A stretch of DNA of 63,311 nucleotides from Myxococcales bacterium (GTDB lineage Bacteria; Myxococcota; Kuafuiibacteriia; Kuafuiibacteriales; Kuafuiibacteriaceae): the NCBI GenBank assembly GCA_019634385.1, contig JAHQVK010000239.1, positions 1-63,311 on the forward strand, written 5' to 3'. Both the position numbers and the translations under genes were made by a program. The notes under the pieces were generated by a model, which ran no database searches, was not told the origin of the DNA, and saw only the letters and a list, made by a program, of their open reading frames with translations. This document shows, piece by piece, positions 1 to 9,687 of the stretch (position 1 is its first letter; every line of letters starts with the position of its first letter).

Positions 1-141
1 AAGTATCTTTTCCGTACAACGCTCCGGATGAAGAGGGCGCATACCGGGCGTATGCAACCGATGAAAGGCGAAGCCGGTCCAGACCTTCCACGGAAAAAGG
101 ACCCGCGAAGCGCCTAACTCACTTTTCCGATGGCCTGCTAG
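1..141 (-). repeat. Family A palindromic MITE-like element, copy A1 (truncated by window edge)
   Basis: This stretch is nearly identical to the reverse complement of 41268-41446. The window begins inside the element, so its left end is missing; the right end (about 120-141) is the same terminal inverted repeat that bounds the complete copy and finishes in CTAG. It contains the inner palindrome gcatac-cgggc-gtatgc and no convincing gene. Only a few bases differ between the copies, which suggests recent spread. From 142 to 286 I see only short palindromes (for example cgtacc-gcgt-ggtacg near 158-173) before the protease stop codon. Confidence 0.8.
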
Positions 142-286
142 AAGTCTCTCCTCGGTCACGTACCGCGTGGTACGCTCGCCTCGTCGTCAGAGCGTATCAC
201 GAAAAGCCTGGTTCGATAGCTACACACATGGCCAAATCAACCGGCTGTTAACTCTCGGCCGGTCTCTATAGTACCGTTGGGGATAG

Positions 287-1831
287 TCAGGTGATGTTTT
301 TCGGGGGCTGAACAGAGAAAAGGGGTTGGCGCCTACGCCTAGGAAGCAATTCACGTAAAATGATGGCAGATTGAATGTCTTTTGGAGTGAGTTGTTTGAG
401 GGAGGTGGAGAAACTGGCTTTTTGTTGGGATGCTAATGAGGGCTTTTCATCGGTGTTTCGGCCAATGATCGACTGTGCGACGGCCTCTTTGATCTGTTTT
501 AGATTCTGAGGATGTTCGCTGGCCGCCCGGATAGCAGCGGTCACGATCCATTGGGGCTCAGCTCGAACCGCTTGCCCTCTGGCTAAGATAGGAGCGAGCT
601 TTTTGACCAACGCATCTGAGCCTGGTGAATAGACCAGACCATGGATAGATCGAGGCTCTCGGCCGTCGAGACTTTGATAACGATGCTGATAGAGATTGAT
701 GACCAGTTCTTCACCTGCTTCAAGGATATTTTTTACCGGCACAGATAGAATAAACTGTCCGATAGTAGGCCCCCAACTAGGCAGCAATAAGTGGGTGGGA
801 TCTTGGTGTTCCTGGTTCCACTCTTGGACAAGGTTTTTGGCCTCAGTGGCAAAACCCATGCGTACAAGTAACCTAGCGCTGAGTAGGACGCGAAGATGCG
901 AAGGAGGATGGGGGCTGAAGTGGCTATTCTCCCCTTCGTGAGCAAGACAGACTTGGTTCGGATCCTCAGGGTTTTTAAAGCAAACAATAAAACTCTTCAG
1001 GGCCGAAGGCCCCATCATCATGATTGCAAAGAAGTCAGCAAAAATTTCGGATAGCCAGGCACCATATGGCTCTTTTGGGTCAACCTTAATAGTTCCGTCC
1101 GTATTTCCAATGGGGATGCGTCCATTCTGGCTAGGAAGAAAGCGGTCACGGACTTCGTCGGCAAGTCCAGGAGCTCGATGCCAAACTAGATGGCCAATTT
1201 CATGGGGTAGAGAGCCCCAACGATATAAATTTTGGCCAAAATCTCGTGGGACAAAGATAAGAGGATATGTATTGGGAAGCAGTCCCATCCAAATCGCTTC
1301 TTGCTCGGATTGAGCAAGAGCGCAGATGGGGGCATGACGGGCAAAGGCAAAAGCAGAGCTCTGAGATAGTTGTCGAAAGGGTTTAAGAAACGAGTCTGCA
1401 AGTGCCTCTGCGTCTGCGAGGTGGGCACCAACCCTAGCACTCTGCCGCATCCGAAGAAGTTCTTTGATGACGAGTAGCCGTAGATTAGCACGCTCATAAT
1501 GTTCCCGGGCCTCGTCGGATGGGTATTCTCTGGGGGCCTTATTTGTCGTTTCGCTATCTTGCTGAATCGATGCCTTGAGTGCCTCACCTAAAATACGAGT
1601 GTGCTTAGGGAGTTTAGCGATACGCTGAATGAGCTCCGCTGCTTGTTGCTGGATATTCTGAATCTGCTGGGGTTCGATTGGAGACATCGGAGGTGGTGAC
1701 GTCTCTTCGGGCGGAGCTGAAGAAGATGGTTGGGATTCGGATGTATCTTTATTTTTGCTTGAACGGATAAGCAGCTGGACCAGAAAAAAGGTTACGGCGA
1801 TGGCCAGTTTAACTAAAGAATCAGCATCCAT
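287..1831 (-). CDS. Membrane-anchored zincin-like metalloprotease, function unknown
   Basis: 514 residues. An N-terminal hydrophobic helix (about 7-23) is followed by a Pro/Ser/Glu-rich linker (30-60), a helical region, and then a zinc-peptidase signature: HEIGH at 210-214, a downstream SEIFAD segment (Glu262, Asp266) that would give the third zinc ligand, and HPPSHLR near 308-314. This order resembles gluzincins such as M48, but I cannot assign a named family. It is the last gene of a tight minus-strand operon, 15 bp after a 62-aa ORF and behind floA and nfeD. The context suggests membrane-protein or membrane-domain quality control. Seen: motif order and the membrane anchor. Inferred: proteolytic activity and the link with FloA. 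Confidence 0.8.
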   Translation of the reverse strand: MDADSLVKLAIAVTFFLVQLLIRSSKNKDTSESQPSSSAPPEETSPPPMSPIEPQQIQNIQQQAAELIQRIAKLPKHTRILGEALKASIQQDSETTNKAPREYPSDEAREHYERANLRLLVIKELLRMRQSARVGAHLADAEALADSFLKPFRQLSQSSAFAFARHAPICALAQSEQEAIWMGLLPNTYPLIFVPRDFGQNLYRWGSLPHEIGHLVWHRAPGLADEVRDRFLPSQNGRIPIGNTDGTIKVDPKEPYGAWLSEIFADFFAIMMMGPSALKSFIVCFKNPEDPNQVCLAHEGENSHFSPHPPSHLRVLLSARLLVRMGFATEAKNLVQEWNQEHQDPTHLLLPSWGPTIGQFILSVPVKNILEAGEELVINLYQHRYQSLDGREPRSIHGLVYSPGSDALVKKLAPILARGQAVRAEPQWIVTAAIRAASEHPQNLKQIKEAVAQSIIGRNTDEKPSLASQQKASFSTSLKQLTPKDIQSAIILRELLPRRRRQPLFSVQPPKNIT

Positions 1832-1846
1832 GATAAATCTCCAGCG

Positions 1847-2035
1847 TCAATCTTGTTTAGGAGGGGGTGAAACGCGCTTGGACGGTTGCCTTAGCGCTAA
1901 GGGCGGGCCTAGGACTTCAGACAATAGGATCTGACGGGCGAAGCGCCGGGGGGATTGGGTCCAATATGTGTAGAAATTGGCCAATCGTGGTGTGCTATTA
2001 GTCTGTGGCGAAGACGGTGGGACTTTTTTGCTCAT
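1847..2035 (-). CDS. Small hypothetical protein (62 aa) in the floA operon
   Basis: A 62-residue ORF between floA (stop 9 bp upstream) and the metalloprotease (start 15 bp downstream), on the same strand and with operon-like spacing. The middle is aromatic and basic (FYTYWTQSPRRFARQ) and both ends are Pro/Ser/Lys-rich. There is no signal peptide or membrane segment. I do not recognise it. Tight packing in the operon argues that it is translated, but its small size leaves doubt. It could be a small basic partner of FloA or of the protease. Confidence 0.55.
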   Translation of the reverse strand: MSKKVPPSSPQTNSTPRLANFYTYWTQSPRRFARQILLSEVLGPPLALRQPSKRVSPPPKQD

Positions 2036-2044
2036 TGTTTTGAA

Positions 2045-3025
2045 CTACTCGTTACCAGAGTTGTCATCGTCACCCATTTTTGAGATGCTCGAGCGCATAT
2101 CGGTGTCAGCGACAATATTTCTAAGATTGTAGTAATCCATGGCGCCCAGTTTGCCGGAGCGGAGAGCTTCAGCTAAAGCCATGGGTACCAATGCCTCAGC
2201 TTCTTGTACTTTAGCTCGTGCGTCTTGAAACTTAGCTCGCATCTCTTGCTCTTCAGCTACCGCCATGGCTCGTCGACTTTCTGCACGGGCCTGAGCAATA
2301 TTTTTATCAGCCTCTGCTTGGTCAATCTGCAGTTTTGCCCCAATATTTGCCCCCACATCCACGTCAGCGATGTCTATAGAAAGGATCTCGAATGCGGTGC
2401 CGGCATCAAGACCTTTACTCATCACTGTTTTAGATATGAGATCTGGGTTCTCTAAGACTGATTTATGAGACTTAGAGGAGCCGATGGTGGAGACAATACC
2501 TTCGCCTACCCGAGCCAGGATGGTGTCTTCACCCGCCCCACCAACGAGGCGTTCGATATTGGCACGTACGGTCACTCGGCTCAGGGCCATAAGTTGGATA
2601 CCATCTTGCGCCACGGCGGCTACTTTGGGGGTCTGAATAACTTTGGGATTTACACTCATGCGAACCGCGTCGAGTACGTTGCGTCCAGCAAGATCAATAG
2701 CTGCGGCGCGGTCAAATTCTAGCTCAATGCCCGCGTTGTTTGCGGAAATGAGTGCGAAGACGACGTTATCTATATTTCCGCCAGCGAGATAATGGGCTTC
2801 CAGTTTCTCAACAGAAATGTTGAGGCCAGCCTTCACCGCGCTAATGCGAGGGTTAACAATTGCTGAGGGAGATACGCGCCGAAGACGCATCGCGATCATT
2901 TGAAAGATGCCAACGCCAGCGCCTGAGGACATAGCAGCAATCCAAAGGCCTACGGGGACAAAATAGAAAAATAAGAAGGTGGCTACGAACGCAGCCGTCA
3001 CCACAGCGAGAGTCACAATATCCAT
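2045..3025 (-). CDS. floA: Flotillin-like protein FloA
   Basis: 326 residues, the usual FloA/YqfA length. An N-terminal hydrophobic hairpin (about 5-35) is followed by an SPFH-type domain and an Ala/Glu/Arg/Gln-rich coiled coil (about 225-290) that ends in [15 protein letters not shown], typical of the family. FloA proteins oligomerise in the inner membrane, organise membrane microdomains and affect fluidity and secretion. It starts 12 bp after nfeD, the classic floA-nfeD (yqfA-yqeZ) pairing. The two downstream ORFs, a small protein and a zinc protease, are a less familiar addition. Identification is firm; the cellular role is by family. Confidence 0.95.
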   Translation of the reverse strand: MDIVTLAVVTAAFVATFLFFYFVPVGLWIAAMSSGAGVGIFQMIAMRLRRVSPSAIVNPRISAVKAGLNISVEKLEAHYLAGGNIDNVVFALISANNAGIELEFDRAAAIDLAGRNVLDAVRMSVNPKVIQTPKVAAVAQDGIQLMALSRVTVRANIERLVGGAGEDTILARVGEGIVSTIGSSKSHKSVLENPDLISKTVMSKGLDAGTAFEILSIDIADVDVGANIGAKLQIDQAEADKNIAQARAESRRAMAVAEEQEMRAKFQDARAKVQEAEALVPMALAEALRSGKLGAMDYYNLRNIVADTDMRSSISKMGDDDNSGNE

Positions 3026-3037
3026 GTTTAGGGATCC

Positions 3038-4585
3038 CTATGCTTGAGTTTTTTCGACGATGATGGTCATGCCTGAAGTGCTTACTACCTGGACCGAGCC
3101 GCCTTTGTTGATATACTCGTGACGACTGGAAACGTCGAGGATGTCATCATCAATTCGTGCTTTTCCTGACGGGCGCAAGTCGGTGATTGCAACACCCATT
3201 TTGCCCAGATAGTTACGACGTTTCTCTTGTTTGGCATAAACGCTACTGTTCTTGGCGCCTTGTCCCACCTCCTCGTGAAGAACAAGGGCCTGAGTAAATC
3301 GACTTGGGATGAAACGAAAGACAACGAGCATGAGCCCGATAGATACGGCAAGCGAGACGAATACGGTCTGGATAGCCTCACTCATACGACCGGTTTCCCA
3401 GGAAATATCGAGAGGCAAGCCTATCAGTGCCATCACCATGCTTGCGCTCATCAGTCCTAAACCAATGACACCCAACACGCCGAACCCAGGGGTGATAAAT
3501 ATCTCTGCCGCGAGAAAGCCGATACCCAACAGGCATAATACAACCTCTTCCCAGCCCGCTAAGTGTACCACCATGTGTCCACCAAAAAAAAGAGAGAGGA
3601 ACGCGATGCCAACACCTCCCGCCAGTCCGATACCAGGGCTGTACAGTTCTGCGGCGAGGGCGAGCAGGCCCAAAGACATGAGGGCCCCGCTAACTTCTGG
3701 TCGAGTGAGAAAGCGAACAAATCGCTCAGCCCAGTTGATATTTGGCGTTATACGTTGAGCTTTGGTTAGTCCAAGCGCGTCAAGAAGTTCGTCTAAGGAG
3801 TGGTATTGACCGACAGCGATGCCCGTTTCAAGAGCTTGCTGAGTACTGAGGGTGAGAAGCTGTCCTTTTGGGGAAATACCATCCACCTCAATCTCTTTGT
3901 CCACCATCGCCTCCGCAATCTCTGGTGGACGTCCTTTAGCTTCCGCAGTGGCGCGCATTTCTGCCCGCATGTAGCTCATGAACTTTTCGCCTACGGCTTC
4001 TGCCTCCCCTTGCTTTACCTGAATGGGTGTCGCCGCTCCCATACTACCGCCAGAGTTGAAGACGATCTGATCCGTAGCGAGAGCGATGAGGGCTCCAGCG
4101 CTGATCGCTCTGCGATCGACATAAGCAACCGATGGGATGGTCAGTTTGAGCAACTGATCACGAATTTGCACCGCGGCATCAACCCTACCACCGAAGGTGT
4201 TGATGTTTACGACAACCGCACTTGCTGCCGGGTATTCGGCGATGGCGCGTTCCATAAATGGTACCAGCCCCAGATCAATGGGGCCATTAATGGGGATGAT
4301 AAGCACGGTTTTGCCTTCGCCGCCCGACGAGTCGACAACGGTGAGCTGGGCCTTAGAGGTGAGTGAAGGATGGTAACCCTTTCGGTTGGCTGCCGCCGTA
4401 CTAGTAGCGGAGGTGGAGCTGGCAACAGTACTTGTCGCGGACGCTACTAGGGCCTTGGGGGTAGGGCTGGAATGGGATGTTGATGTTGCCGTTATGGGCG
4501 CGGGCTGAGCGAGAACGGAAGAAGCGGCAAAAAAAAGGGCAATGATTAGCGATACGGGGTGGGTGACAATGGTGTGGGTGCGCAT
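3038..4585 (-). CDS. nfeD: NfeD-family membrane-bound serine protease (long form)
   Basis: 515 residues. A cleavable signal peptide (1-26, ending VLAQ) is followed by a Ser/Thr/Ala-rich linker (30-68) and a ClpP/SppA-type protease domain (about 90-270). The segment RRAISAGA places the likely nucleophile at Ser162. Lys201 sits at the spacing expected for the Ser-Lys dyad of archaeal and bacterial NfeD. About four membrane helices follow (290-430), then a C-terminal OB-like NfeDC domain. It is the first gene of the operon with floA. Family members are thought to cleave membrane or stomatin-like substrates. The dyad assignment is inferred from spacing. Confidence 0.93.
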   Translation of the reverse strand: MRTHTIVTHPVSLIIALFFAASSVLAQPAPITATSTSHSSPTPKALVASATSTVASSTSATSTAAANRKGYHPSLTSKAQLTVVDSSGGEGKTVLIIPINGPIDLGLVPFMERAIAEYPAASAVVVNINTFGGRVDAAVQIRDQLLKLTIPSVAYVDRRAISAGALIALATDQIVFNSGGSMGAATPIQVKQGEAEAVGEKFMSYMRAEMRATAEAKGRPPEIAEAMVDKEIEVDGISPKGQLLTLSTQQALETGIAVGQYHSLDELLDALGLTKAQRITPNINWAERFVRFLTRPEVSGALMSLGLLALAAELYSPGIGLAGGVGIAFLSLFFGGHMVVHLAGWEEVVLCLLGIGFLAAEIFITPGFGVLGVIGLGLMSASMVMALIGLPLDISWETGRMSEAIQTVFVSLAVSIGLMLVVFRFIPSRFTQALVLHEEVGQGAKNSSVYAKQEKRRNYLGKMGVAITDLRPSGKARIDDDILDVSSRHEYINKGGSVQVVSTSGMTIIVEKTQA

Positions 4586-4722
4586 AACAATGCTCGATAT
4601 GTGAGGGTCTCTCGTCCTGGAACGCAGGTCAATCCTATGAGACCGGGCAACTGCAAGGTCGTTGGCAGTAGAAATTGGTATGATGGCTCAAAGTAAGTCA
4701 TTATCAGTTTGAGTGAGCCGAG

Positions 4723-5481
4723 GTGCTATGCAAGAAGCAGTCTATCATATTTAATGATTCTAGCGATATGGTAAGTGATTTTCGCGGCAGTTCCGACTTT
4801 TGGGTCAAACCTCCAACTGAATCGCCGGTGAGGAAAGCTTTGTCGTTGGGGACGCCAGACGGTGAATCTCCGCAGTCGGGGGTGAATGTTCCGCCCCCGT
4901 CAGAGCCGCCTGCTCATCGATTGTTGCTCGAACTGGAGCAGGTGCCGGGCGTCGCTGAACAAGATATGTTCTCAGAGTTGCCTAGCCAGACCTCATCGGC
5001 GGCAAAAGATATTGCGTCTGCGAAGATTGAGATGCCCCCTTACATGTCTCCTCAGGGACACGTCATGTCATGGTGGCCAGATGCGATATGGTATGCCAGC
5101 TTAGGCTTGTTTGCGATCACGCTATTGTTCGTTGCATATCAATTCGCGATTGAGGCGCCGGTGCCTGAGGTTCGGGTTGGCGCTGCCTTGGTCGCGAAAC
5201 GAGCGCGGGTACAGCGAGCTATGTTTGCTTTGGAGCAGGGGCATCGATTCGCAAAAGCTGGCAATGAAGAACGGGCGATCAGCGCGTATCGAGAAGCTCT
5301 GAAGGAACAACCAGCATTGCCTGCTGCCGAACGAGGTCTGGCGATCATGCTCACGCGAACCGGGCAAAAGGTGGGTGCCACACAACACTACGAGCGGTAC
5401 CTAAAGCTTGCTCCTGATGCCAAGGATGCGAAACGAGTGAAACGTATCCTGGCTCGATGGCGATCGGAATGGGCCCGCTGA
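4723..5481 (+). CDS. Single-pass membrane protein with C-terminal TPR-like repeats
   Basis: 252 residues from a GTG at 4723; an in-frame ATG at 4768 is an alternative start. The N-terminal 110 residues are Pro/Ser-rich and probably disordered and cytoplasmic. One transmembrane helix follows (about 127-145, IWYASLGLFAITLLFVAYQF), then a TPR-type helical region (165-245) with the features ALEQGHRFAKAGNEERAISA and YERYLKLAPDAKDAK. It is transcribed divergently from nfeD and converges on truD with an 8-bp gap. TPR segments usually scaffold protein partners, but no partner is evident here. Function unknown. Confidence 0.75.
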   Translation: MLCKKQSIIFNDSSDMVSDFRGSSDFWVKPPTESPVRKALSLGTPDGESPQSGVNVPPPSEPPAHRLLLELEQVPGVAEQDMFSELPSQTSSAAKDIASAKIEMPPYMSPQGHVMSWWPDAIWYASLGLFAITLLFVAYQFAIEAPVPEVRVGAALVAKRARVQRAMFALEQGHRFAKAGNEERAISAYREALKEQPALPAAERGLAIMLTRTGQKVGATQHYERYLKLAPDAKDAKRVKRILARWRSEWAR

Positions 5482-5488
5482 GTCTCCA

Positions 5489-6694
5489 TTACTCGACCCG
5501 GCGGTCATTCACCCTACATAGCGGGCCGTTTTCTGGTTTAACCAGTTCGTCGAGCAGGACGGTGGCGTAAGCCCCGGAGGGTAGGACAAATTCTGCGCGA
5601 TATGCGCAGATAGAGTCGTTGGTGAGGTCTCTGATTGGAGTGAGTTGTGCTCCAGGATCGAGGGGGAAGCGTAGAGGTCGCCGGGCACCAACGCCTAATC
5701 GGCTGATCCATGCTTCAGATAGGGAACATTGCTGCAGAGCCAGTTGCTCGAGCTCAGCTGCAATGCCCGTGCTTCCGGCCGGCGGTTTTCTTCCTGGTAA
5801 ACTCCCAGTTGGAGAAATTTCTAAGGCATCTATTCGGGGCTGCTCCAGGCGGGGATCCTCTGCTAGAAATTGTCCGCCAGAGACGTGCTTCACCATACGG
5901 TCACCGGCAAGAGCGGTGGTAAACAACCCGGTTTGGATTCGGAGCTTGAGGAGTTGATTAAATATCTCTGACTGCAGGGAAGATAAAAGTAAGCTCCACA
6001 GACGGCGATCTCGAGGTTTTCTGGCCTGCCCATTGAGTATTGCACGAGCTTGGTGGGGGTTTTGCCCGTTGATGCCAAACCGTTGGGGTCCAAAGGCGTT
6101 GGGTACACCGGTGATTTGGAGGCGGTGCAAAGTTTCTAATGCTCTTTGAAACCCGCCAGGAGGCACATTCCGGATAGTGATGGCAAAACGGTTGTGAGCC
6201 ACATGGCCTTTTCGGAGCTTATGGTTGTGCCGTACCGCCCGCAAGAGTTCTAACTGCTCTCCGTAGGAGGCTTGTTGCTCGGTGGCGAGTGAAGACGGCG
6301 AGGGGATCGGGCGGTCTTCGGGCCATGGAAGGCTGATCCACTGTATGGCTTGTGCATGGCGATCCTTGAGGCCCGCGAGGCCTGCTTCGGGGGGAAGACG
6401 GTCCCTGGCACCAATGACGCCTAAGGCACGAGCAACAGTCACAGCCGCTTGTAAGGAGTCCATGCGAAGTTTTCGTACCTTGAAGAAAACGTGCTGCCCT
6501 TGGCCCGAAGGGGAATATGGGAGAACTTCTTCTACATCGAAGTCCTTGGGATTACTAAGTAATTGGCCGCCTGATCCCGGCCAGTTTGCGGTTAATCTGT
6601 GCACACTAAACAATCCATCCGGTCTTCTGCAAAGTTGGTCCAAGTCTGTACAATCATCAGGTCGAAATGTTCCATACTTCGATGGCGCGCCCAT
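5489..6694 (-). CDS. truD: tRNA pseudouridine(13) synthase TruD
   Basis: TruD isomerises U13 of tRNAs to pseudouridine. Visible signatures are GLAGLKDRHA, containing the catalytic Asp in the family's 'KDR' motif, and GVPNAFGPQRFG, matching the conserved NxFGxQRFG segment. RNA-binding residues of a TRUD insertion domain lie in the C-terminal half. I place the start at the ATG ending at 6694, giving 401 residues. The frame is open to 6742, but that would overlap the divergent pspA upstream region, so the exact start is uncertain. The gene converges with the TPR protein gene. It fits the window's theme of tRNA and rRNA modification. Confidence 0.9.
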   Translation of the reverse strand: MGAPSKYGTFRPDDCTDLDQLCRRPDGLFSVHRLTANWPGSGGQLLSNPKDFDVEEVLPYSPSGQGQHVFFKVRKLRMDSLQAAVTVARALGVIGARDRLPPEAGLAGLKDRHAQAIQWISLPWPEDRPIPSPSSLATEQQASYGEQLELLRAVRHNHKLRKGHVAHNRFAITIRNVPPGGFQRALETLHRLQITGVPNAFGPQRFGINGQNPHQARAILNGQARKPRDRRLWSLLLSSLQSEIFNQLLKLRIQTGLFTTALAGDRMVKHVSGGQFLAEDPRLEQPRIDALEISPTGSLPGRKPPAGSTGIAAELEQLALQQCSLSEAWISRLGVGARRPLRFPLDPGAQLTPIRDLTNDSICAYRAEFVLPSGAYATVLLDELVKPENGPLCRVNDRRVE

Positions 6695-6756
6695 ACTCGA
6701 TATGGGGTAGTCACGGACCGGAGGGTAGGGGTGGTGGAACAATCGAAAGGAGAATC

Positions 6757-7560
6757 ATGGGAATTCTAAGTCGTATCTCCAAAGTCCTCGAATCTAACGT
6801 CAACGCTTTGGTCGAACGCGCAGAAAATCCGGCCAAAATGCTGGACCAAGCCATAGAGGACATGAAGAAGGGGCAGCGGGATGCCCGTGACGCGATCATT
6901 GAGGCTAAAACCCAAAAACGCCTTCTCGAACGCAAGCGGGACAAAGCGTTTGCCGAAGTTGATGCTTGTGAGCAACGGGCGATTCAGGCTCTTCAGGCGG
7001 ATTATGAAGATAAAGCTCGGCGATATTTGGAACTCAAGCTGGCGGCTGAGCAGCGAGCCCATGCTGAAGATGCGGCTATCGAAGAGCAAGATAGACAGAT
7101 AGAGCAGCTGGTGAGCGCGGAGCGTGAGCTTGAACAACGACTGGCTCAAATGCCGGCAAGACGAGCCGCATTACTGGCTCGACAATCGGCTGCCCAAGCC
7201 CGTGGAGCAAAGGTAGGTGCGGCCAGCAAAGCACAAAGTTCAGTGGCTGCTGCCATAGAAGCTTTTGACCGGATGGAAGAGAAAGTTATCCGAGCGGAGG
7301 TTGAGGCGGAGGTGGTGACGGAGGAGACAGGTCCTTCTTCACCGGAACTGATGTTGCCATCAACGACCGATGCAGATCGGGCGCTAAAGGCGTTGAAGAG
7401 CAAGCTTCGTGGGCAACTTCCTGCTCGGGCTGAGGCAGGAGGTGAAGCGGTTGAAGATGATGATGAGCTTGCTTCTATGGAGGTCGTTTCAGAGCCCGCG
7501 GCGAGTGCGGAGGAAGTGGAGGATTCGTTGGCGGCTCTCAAAGCTAAGCTGGGTGGTTAA
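6757..7560 (+). CDS. pspA: PspA/IM30-family membrane stress protein
   Basis: 267 residues, starting at an ATG preceded by a strong AAAGGAG Shine-Dalgarno. The start MGILSRISKVLESNVNALVE is a textbook PspA amphipathic helix, followed by the long alpha-helical hairpin (about 25-185). The C-terminus is longer and more acidic than in E. coli PspA (222 aa), ending in a second short helix-type block that repeats the pattern ALKALKSKL / SLAALKAKL near residues 210-220 and 255-265. PspA/ESCRT-III-like proteins coat and stabilise damaged inner membrane. No pspF or pspBC is adjacent, so regulation cannot be inferred. Identification is firm. Confidence 0.93.
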   Translation: MGILSRISKVLESNVNALVERAENPAKMLDQAIEDMKKGQRDARDAIIEAKTQKRLLERKRDKAFAEVDACEQRAIQALQADYEDKARRYLELKLAAEQRAHAEDAAIEEQDRQIEQLVSAERELEQRLAQMPARRAALLARQSAAQARGAKVGAASKAQSSVAAAIEAFDRMEEKVIRAEVEAEVVTEETGPSSPELMLPSTTDADRALKALKSKLRGQLPARAEAGGEAVEDDDELASMEVVSEPAASAEEVEDSLAALKAKLGG

Positions 7561-7685
7561 ATCTTGCGTGGTCAGATGAGGCTATCGGCCTTGGTCTTTT
7601 GTGGTTTGGATCCTACCTTAACGGGGTGCATCCCTCAGAAGCTACCGGGAGTCGAATTGTAGTAGAAAAAGACAAGGTAATACAC

Positions 7686-9491
7686 GTGGATACATCAGCG
7701 CTACCTGATGTATCACCGGGACCGCTCCCATCGTTGGGACCAGAATCTGCACCGGCAGTCGAGAGCATAGCGGCGAGGGATGCGGCTCATTTTTTTGCAC
7801 TACTTCTCAAGGGTATTAAAAGTATCAATCTCTATCGTCATGCAGAAGAGCGTTTTACCGAGTTTATTTCTCCTGCCCACACGGCCTTGGCCCGCTTTCT
7901 ACATAAATATAAGTCGCTACCGCTGAGACTGAGTCCTTATATGCTCCAGTATAAGGGCTCCCCTGTTTATCATGAAAAGAGCAAAGAAAATTTAACCTAT
8001 AAACTCTACCGAGATGGCATGCGGTATGTTGTTTTTCGAACGGGTATTTCAAGAGGCGAATTGTTAAGGTTTTCGATACTATCTTCGGGTACATATTCCG
8101 AACGAGAGCTTTTGCGGGAGGATATGGTTACCCGCTTTTGGAAAGAAGATTTTGATTGTATTGACCAAATTGTTGTAGACGGGTTTGGTTTTGGGGAGCT
8201 GTCCGACGATGAGGTTCAGTTGGAGGTTGAGAAAATAATTGGTTATCTCCGTGCACAACTTTCCTCCAAATCCCAAGATACCACCCGGTTTGCGAGATTT
8301 TCTCTCCAAGATTTGATCTTGGAACTAACCGAAGTAGAGCAGATTAGAGGAGGTATTGTCACTGGTCGTCCGGCTTCACCACAGGATCGAGCTCGTATTC
8401 AGGATGAGCTCCTTGGTGAAGAGCAAAACTCGATACTCTCCAAAGTGGTAACAATTGTCTTTCAAGTATTGGAAGTTGAGGCGGAGGAGAAGGATTATTC
8501 GATGCTTATGGAGGTGCTAGTGCAACTCCTAGATCTATATTTAGTTTCGGACGACTTGTGTGGTGTAATACATCTATCGAAGTGTTTTGCTTTTCTGGCA
8601 GACAAGCCACTACCTTTTGAGCGGCGACAGAGCATCAAACACATGCATTCGGAGTTCTTGAGCCGTATGGTTGAGCCTCAACGACTAAGCCAGATTGGCC
8701 AGTATCTACAACTTTCGCGAGATATTGATGTGCATGCTACCAAATCATATCTTTTGTTTTGTAGGGAAAATGAGATAGATATCCTGCTGGATATGTTGGT
8801 GCAGAATGAACGAAAAGAAGCAAAAAGAGTAATTATTGATACTTTGGTTAGAGTGGGTAAAGATAAGATAGATGTATTTGCTGCTCGCTTAGGTGACCCG
8901 TCATCAGTTGTTGTGAGAGATATGCTTACGATAATATTTGAGATAAATCCGCCAAACAAATTGGCTTTAGTGTCTCAGTGTTATTCACACCCGAGTGTAA
9001 TGATTCGACTAGAAGCACTTAAGGCGATGACTTTGGACCACAGTAGAGAGAGTCTACAGTACATTCAAAAGGCGTTTAATGATGAAAATACTCAAATCCG
9101 AATGGGTGCGCTACGAGCTCTATCAAAACGCTCACCTGTAGTGGCTTCTCAGCAGTTTATTTTGATTATGAAGGGGAGTCGTTTTTTTGGGCGAGAGGTC
9201 CGGGAGCGAAACGCGGTTGTGGTTGCACTTGGAGAAACACGTACTCCGGAAGCACTCGAATATCTCAGCGGGCTATTCAGCCCAAAAGCGAGTCTTTTTA
9301 ATAGAAGCAGACAAAATGAACTAAAGATGCTGGCGGTTATTGGCCTTCAAGCCATGCGTACCTTGGAGGCGTTCCATGCGGTCAACGGACAAATACAAAA
9401 CCGCTCGCATTCGATCGAAGTATTAAAAGCCTGTCAACGTGCCGCCCACCGCATCAAAGACTACCTCGAGAAGGAGCACAATTGTGGTTAG
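7686..9491 (+). CDS. Large HEAT-repeat protein with an N-terminal domain shared with the next gene
   Basis: About 601 residues from a GTG at 7686 that has AAGG 8 bp upstream. The frame is open back to a TTG at 7599, so the start is uncertain. The N-terminal region (LLKGIKSINLYRHAEERF onward, about 130 residues) has the same helix-then-strand pattern as the start of the downstream HD-GYP protein (LYMLIRNVKIYSSDNAIF onward). The C-terminal half is alpha-helical with HEAT-like units, for example VIIDTLVRVGKDKIDVFAAR and MIRLEALKAM. There is no signal peptide. It is probably a cytoplasmic scaffold co-expressed with the next gene. Function unknown. Confidence 0.75.
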   Translation: MDTSALPDVSPGPLPSLGPESAPAVESIAARDAAHFFALLLKGIKSINLYRHAEERFTEFISPAHTALARFLHKYKSLPLRLSPYMLQYKGSPVYHEKSKENLTYKLYRDGMRYVVFRTGISRGELLRFSILSSGTYSERELLREDMVTRFWKEDFDCIDQIVVDGFGFGELSDDEVQLEVEKIIGYLRAQLSSKSQDTTRFARFSLQDLILELTEVEQIRGGIVTGRPASPQDRARIQDELLGEEQNSILSKVVTIVFQVLEVEAEEKDYSMLMEVLVQLLDLYLVSDDLCGVIHLSKCFAFLADKPLPFERRQSIKHMHSEFLSRMVEPQRLSQIGQYLQLSRDIDVHATKSYLLFCRENEIDILLDMLVQNERKEAKRVIIDTLVRVGKDKIDVFAARLGDPSSVVVRDMLTIIFEINPPNKLALVSQCYSHPSVMIRLEALKAMTLDHSRESLQYIQKAFNDENTQIRMGALRALSKRSPVVASQQFILIMKGSRFFGREVRERNAVVVALGETRTPEALEYLSGLFSPKASLFNRSRQNELKMLAVIGLQAMRTLEAFHAVNGQIQNRSHSIEVLKACQRAAHRIKDYLEKEHNCG

Positions 9492-9687
9492 AAATAATGT
9501 AACTAGGACTCAACTAGATATAGATGCTAGCAAGGCTCATCTCCGGATGCTTGTAGAAAAGCTTCGGTAGTAAGTTCTAGTTTTTTCCCAAAGGTCTTCA
9601 ACTGGCCGCAACGTATAGCAAATTTAAATGAAGCGACAGAATCTTGGACTCGGTCCAAACGAATTCTGCTGTAATGGAGATCGTGAG

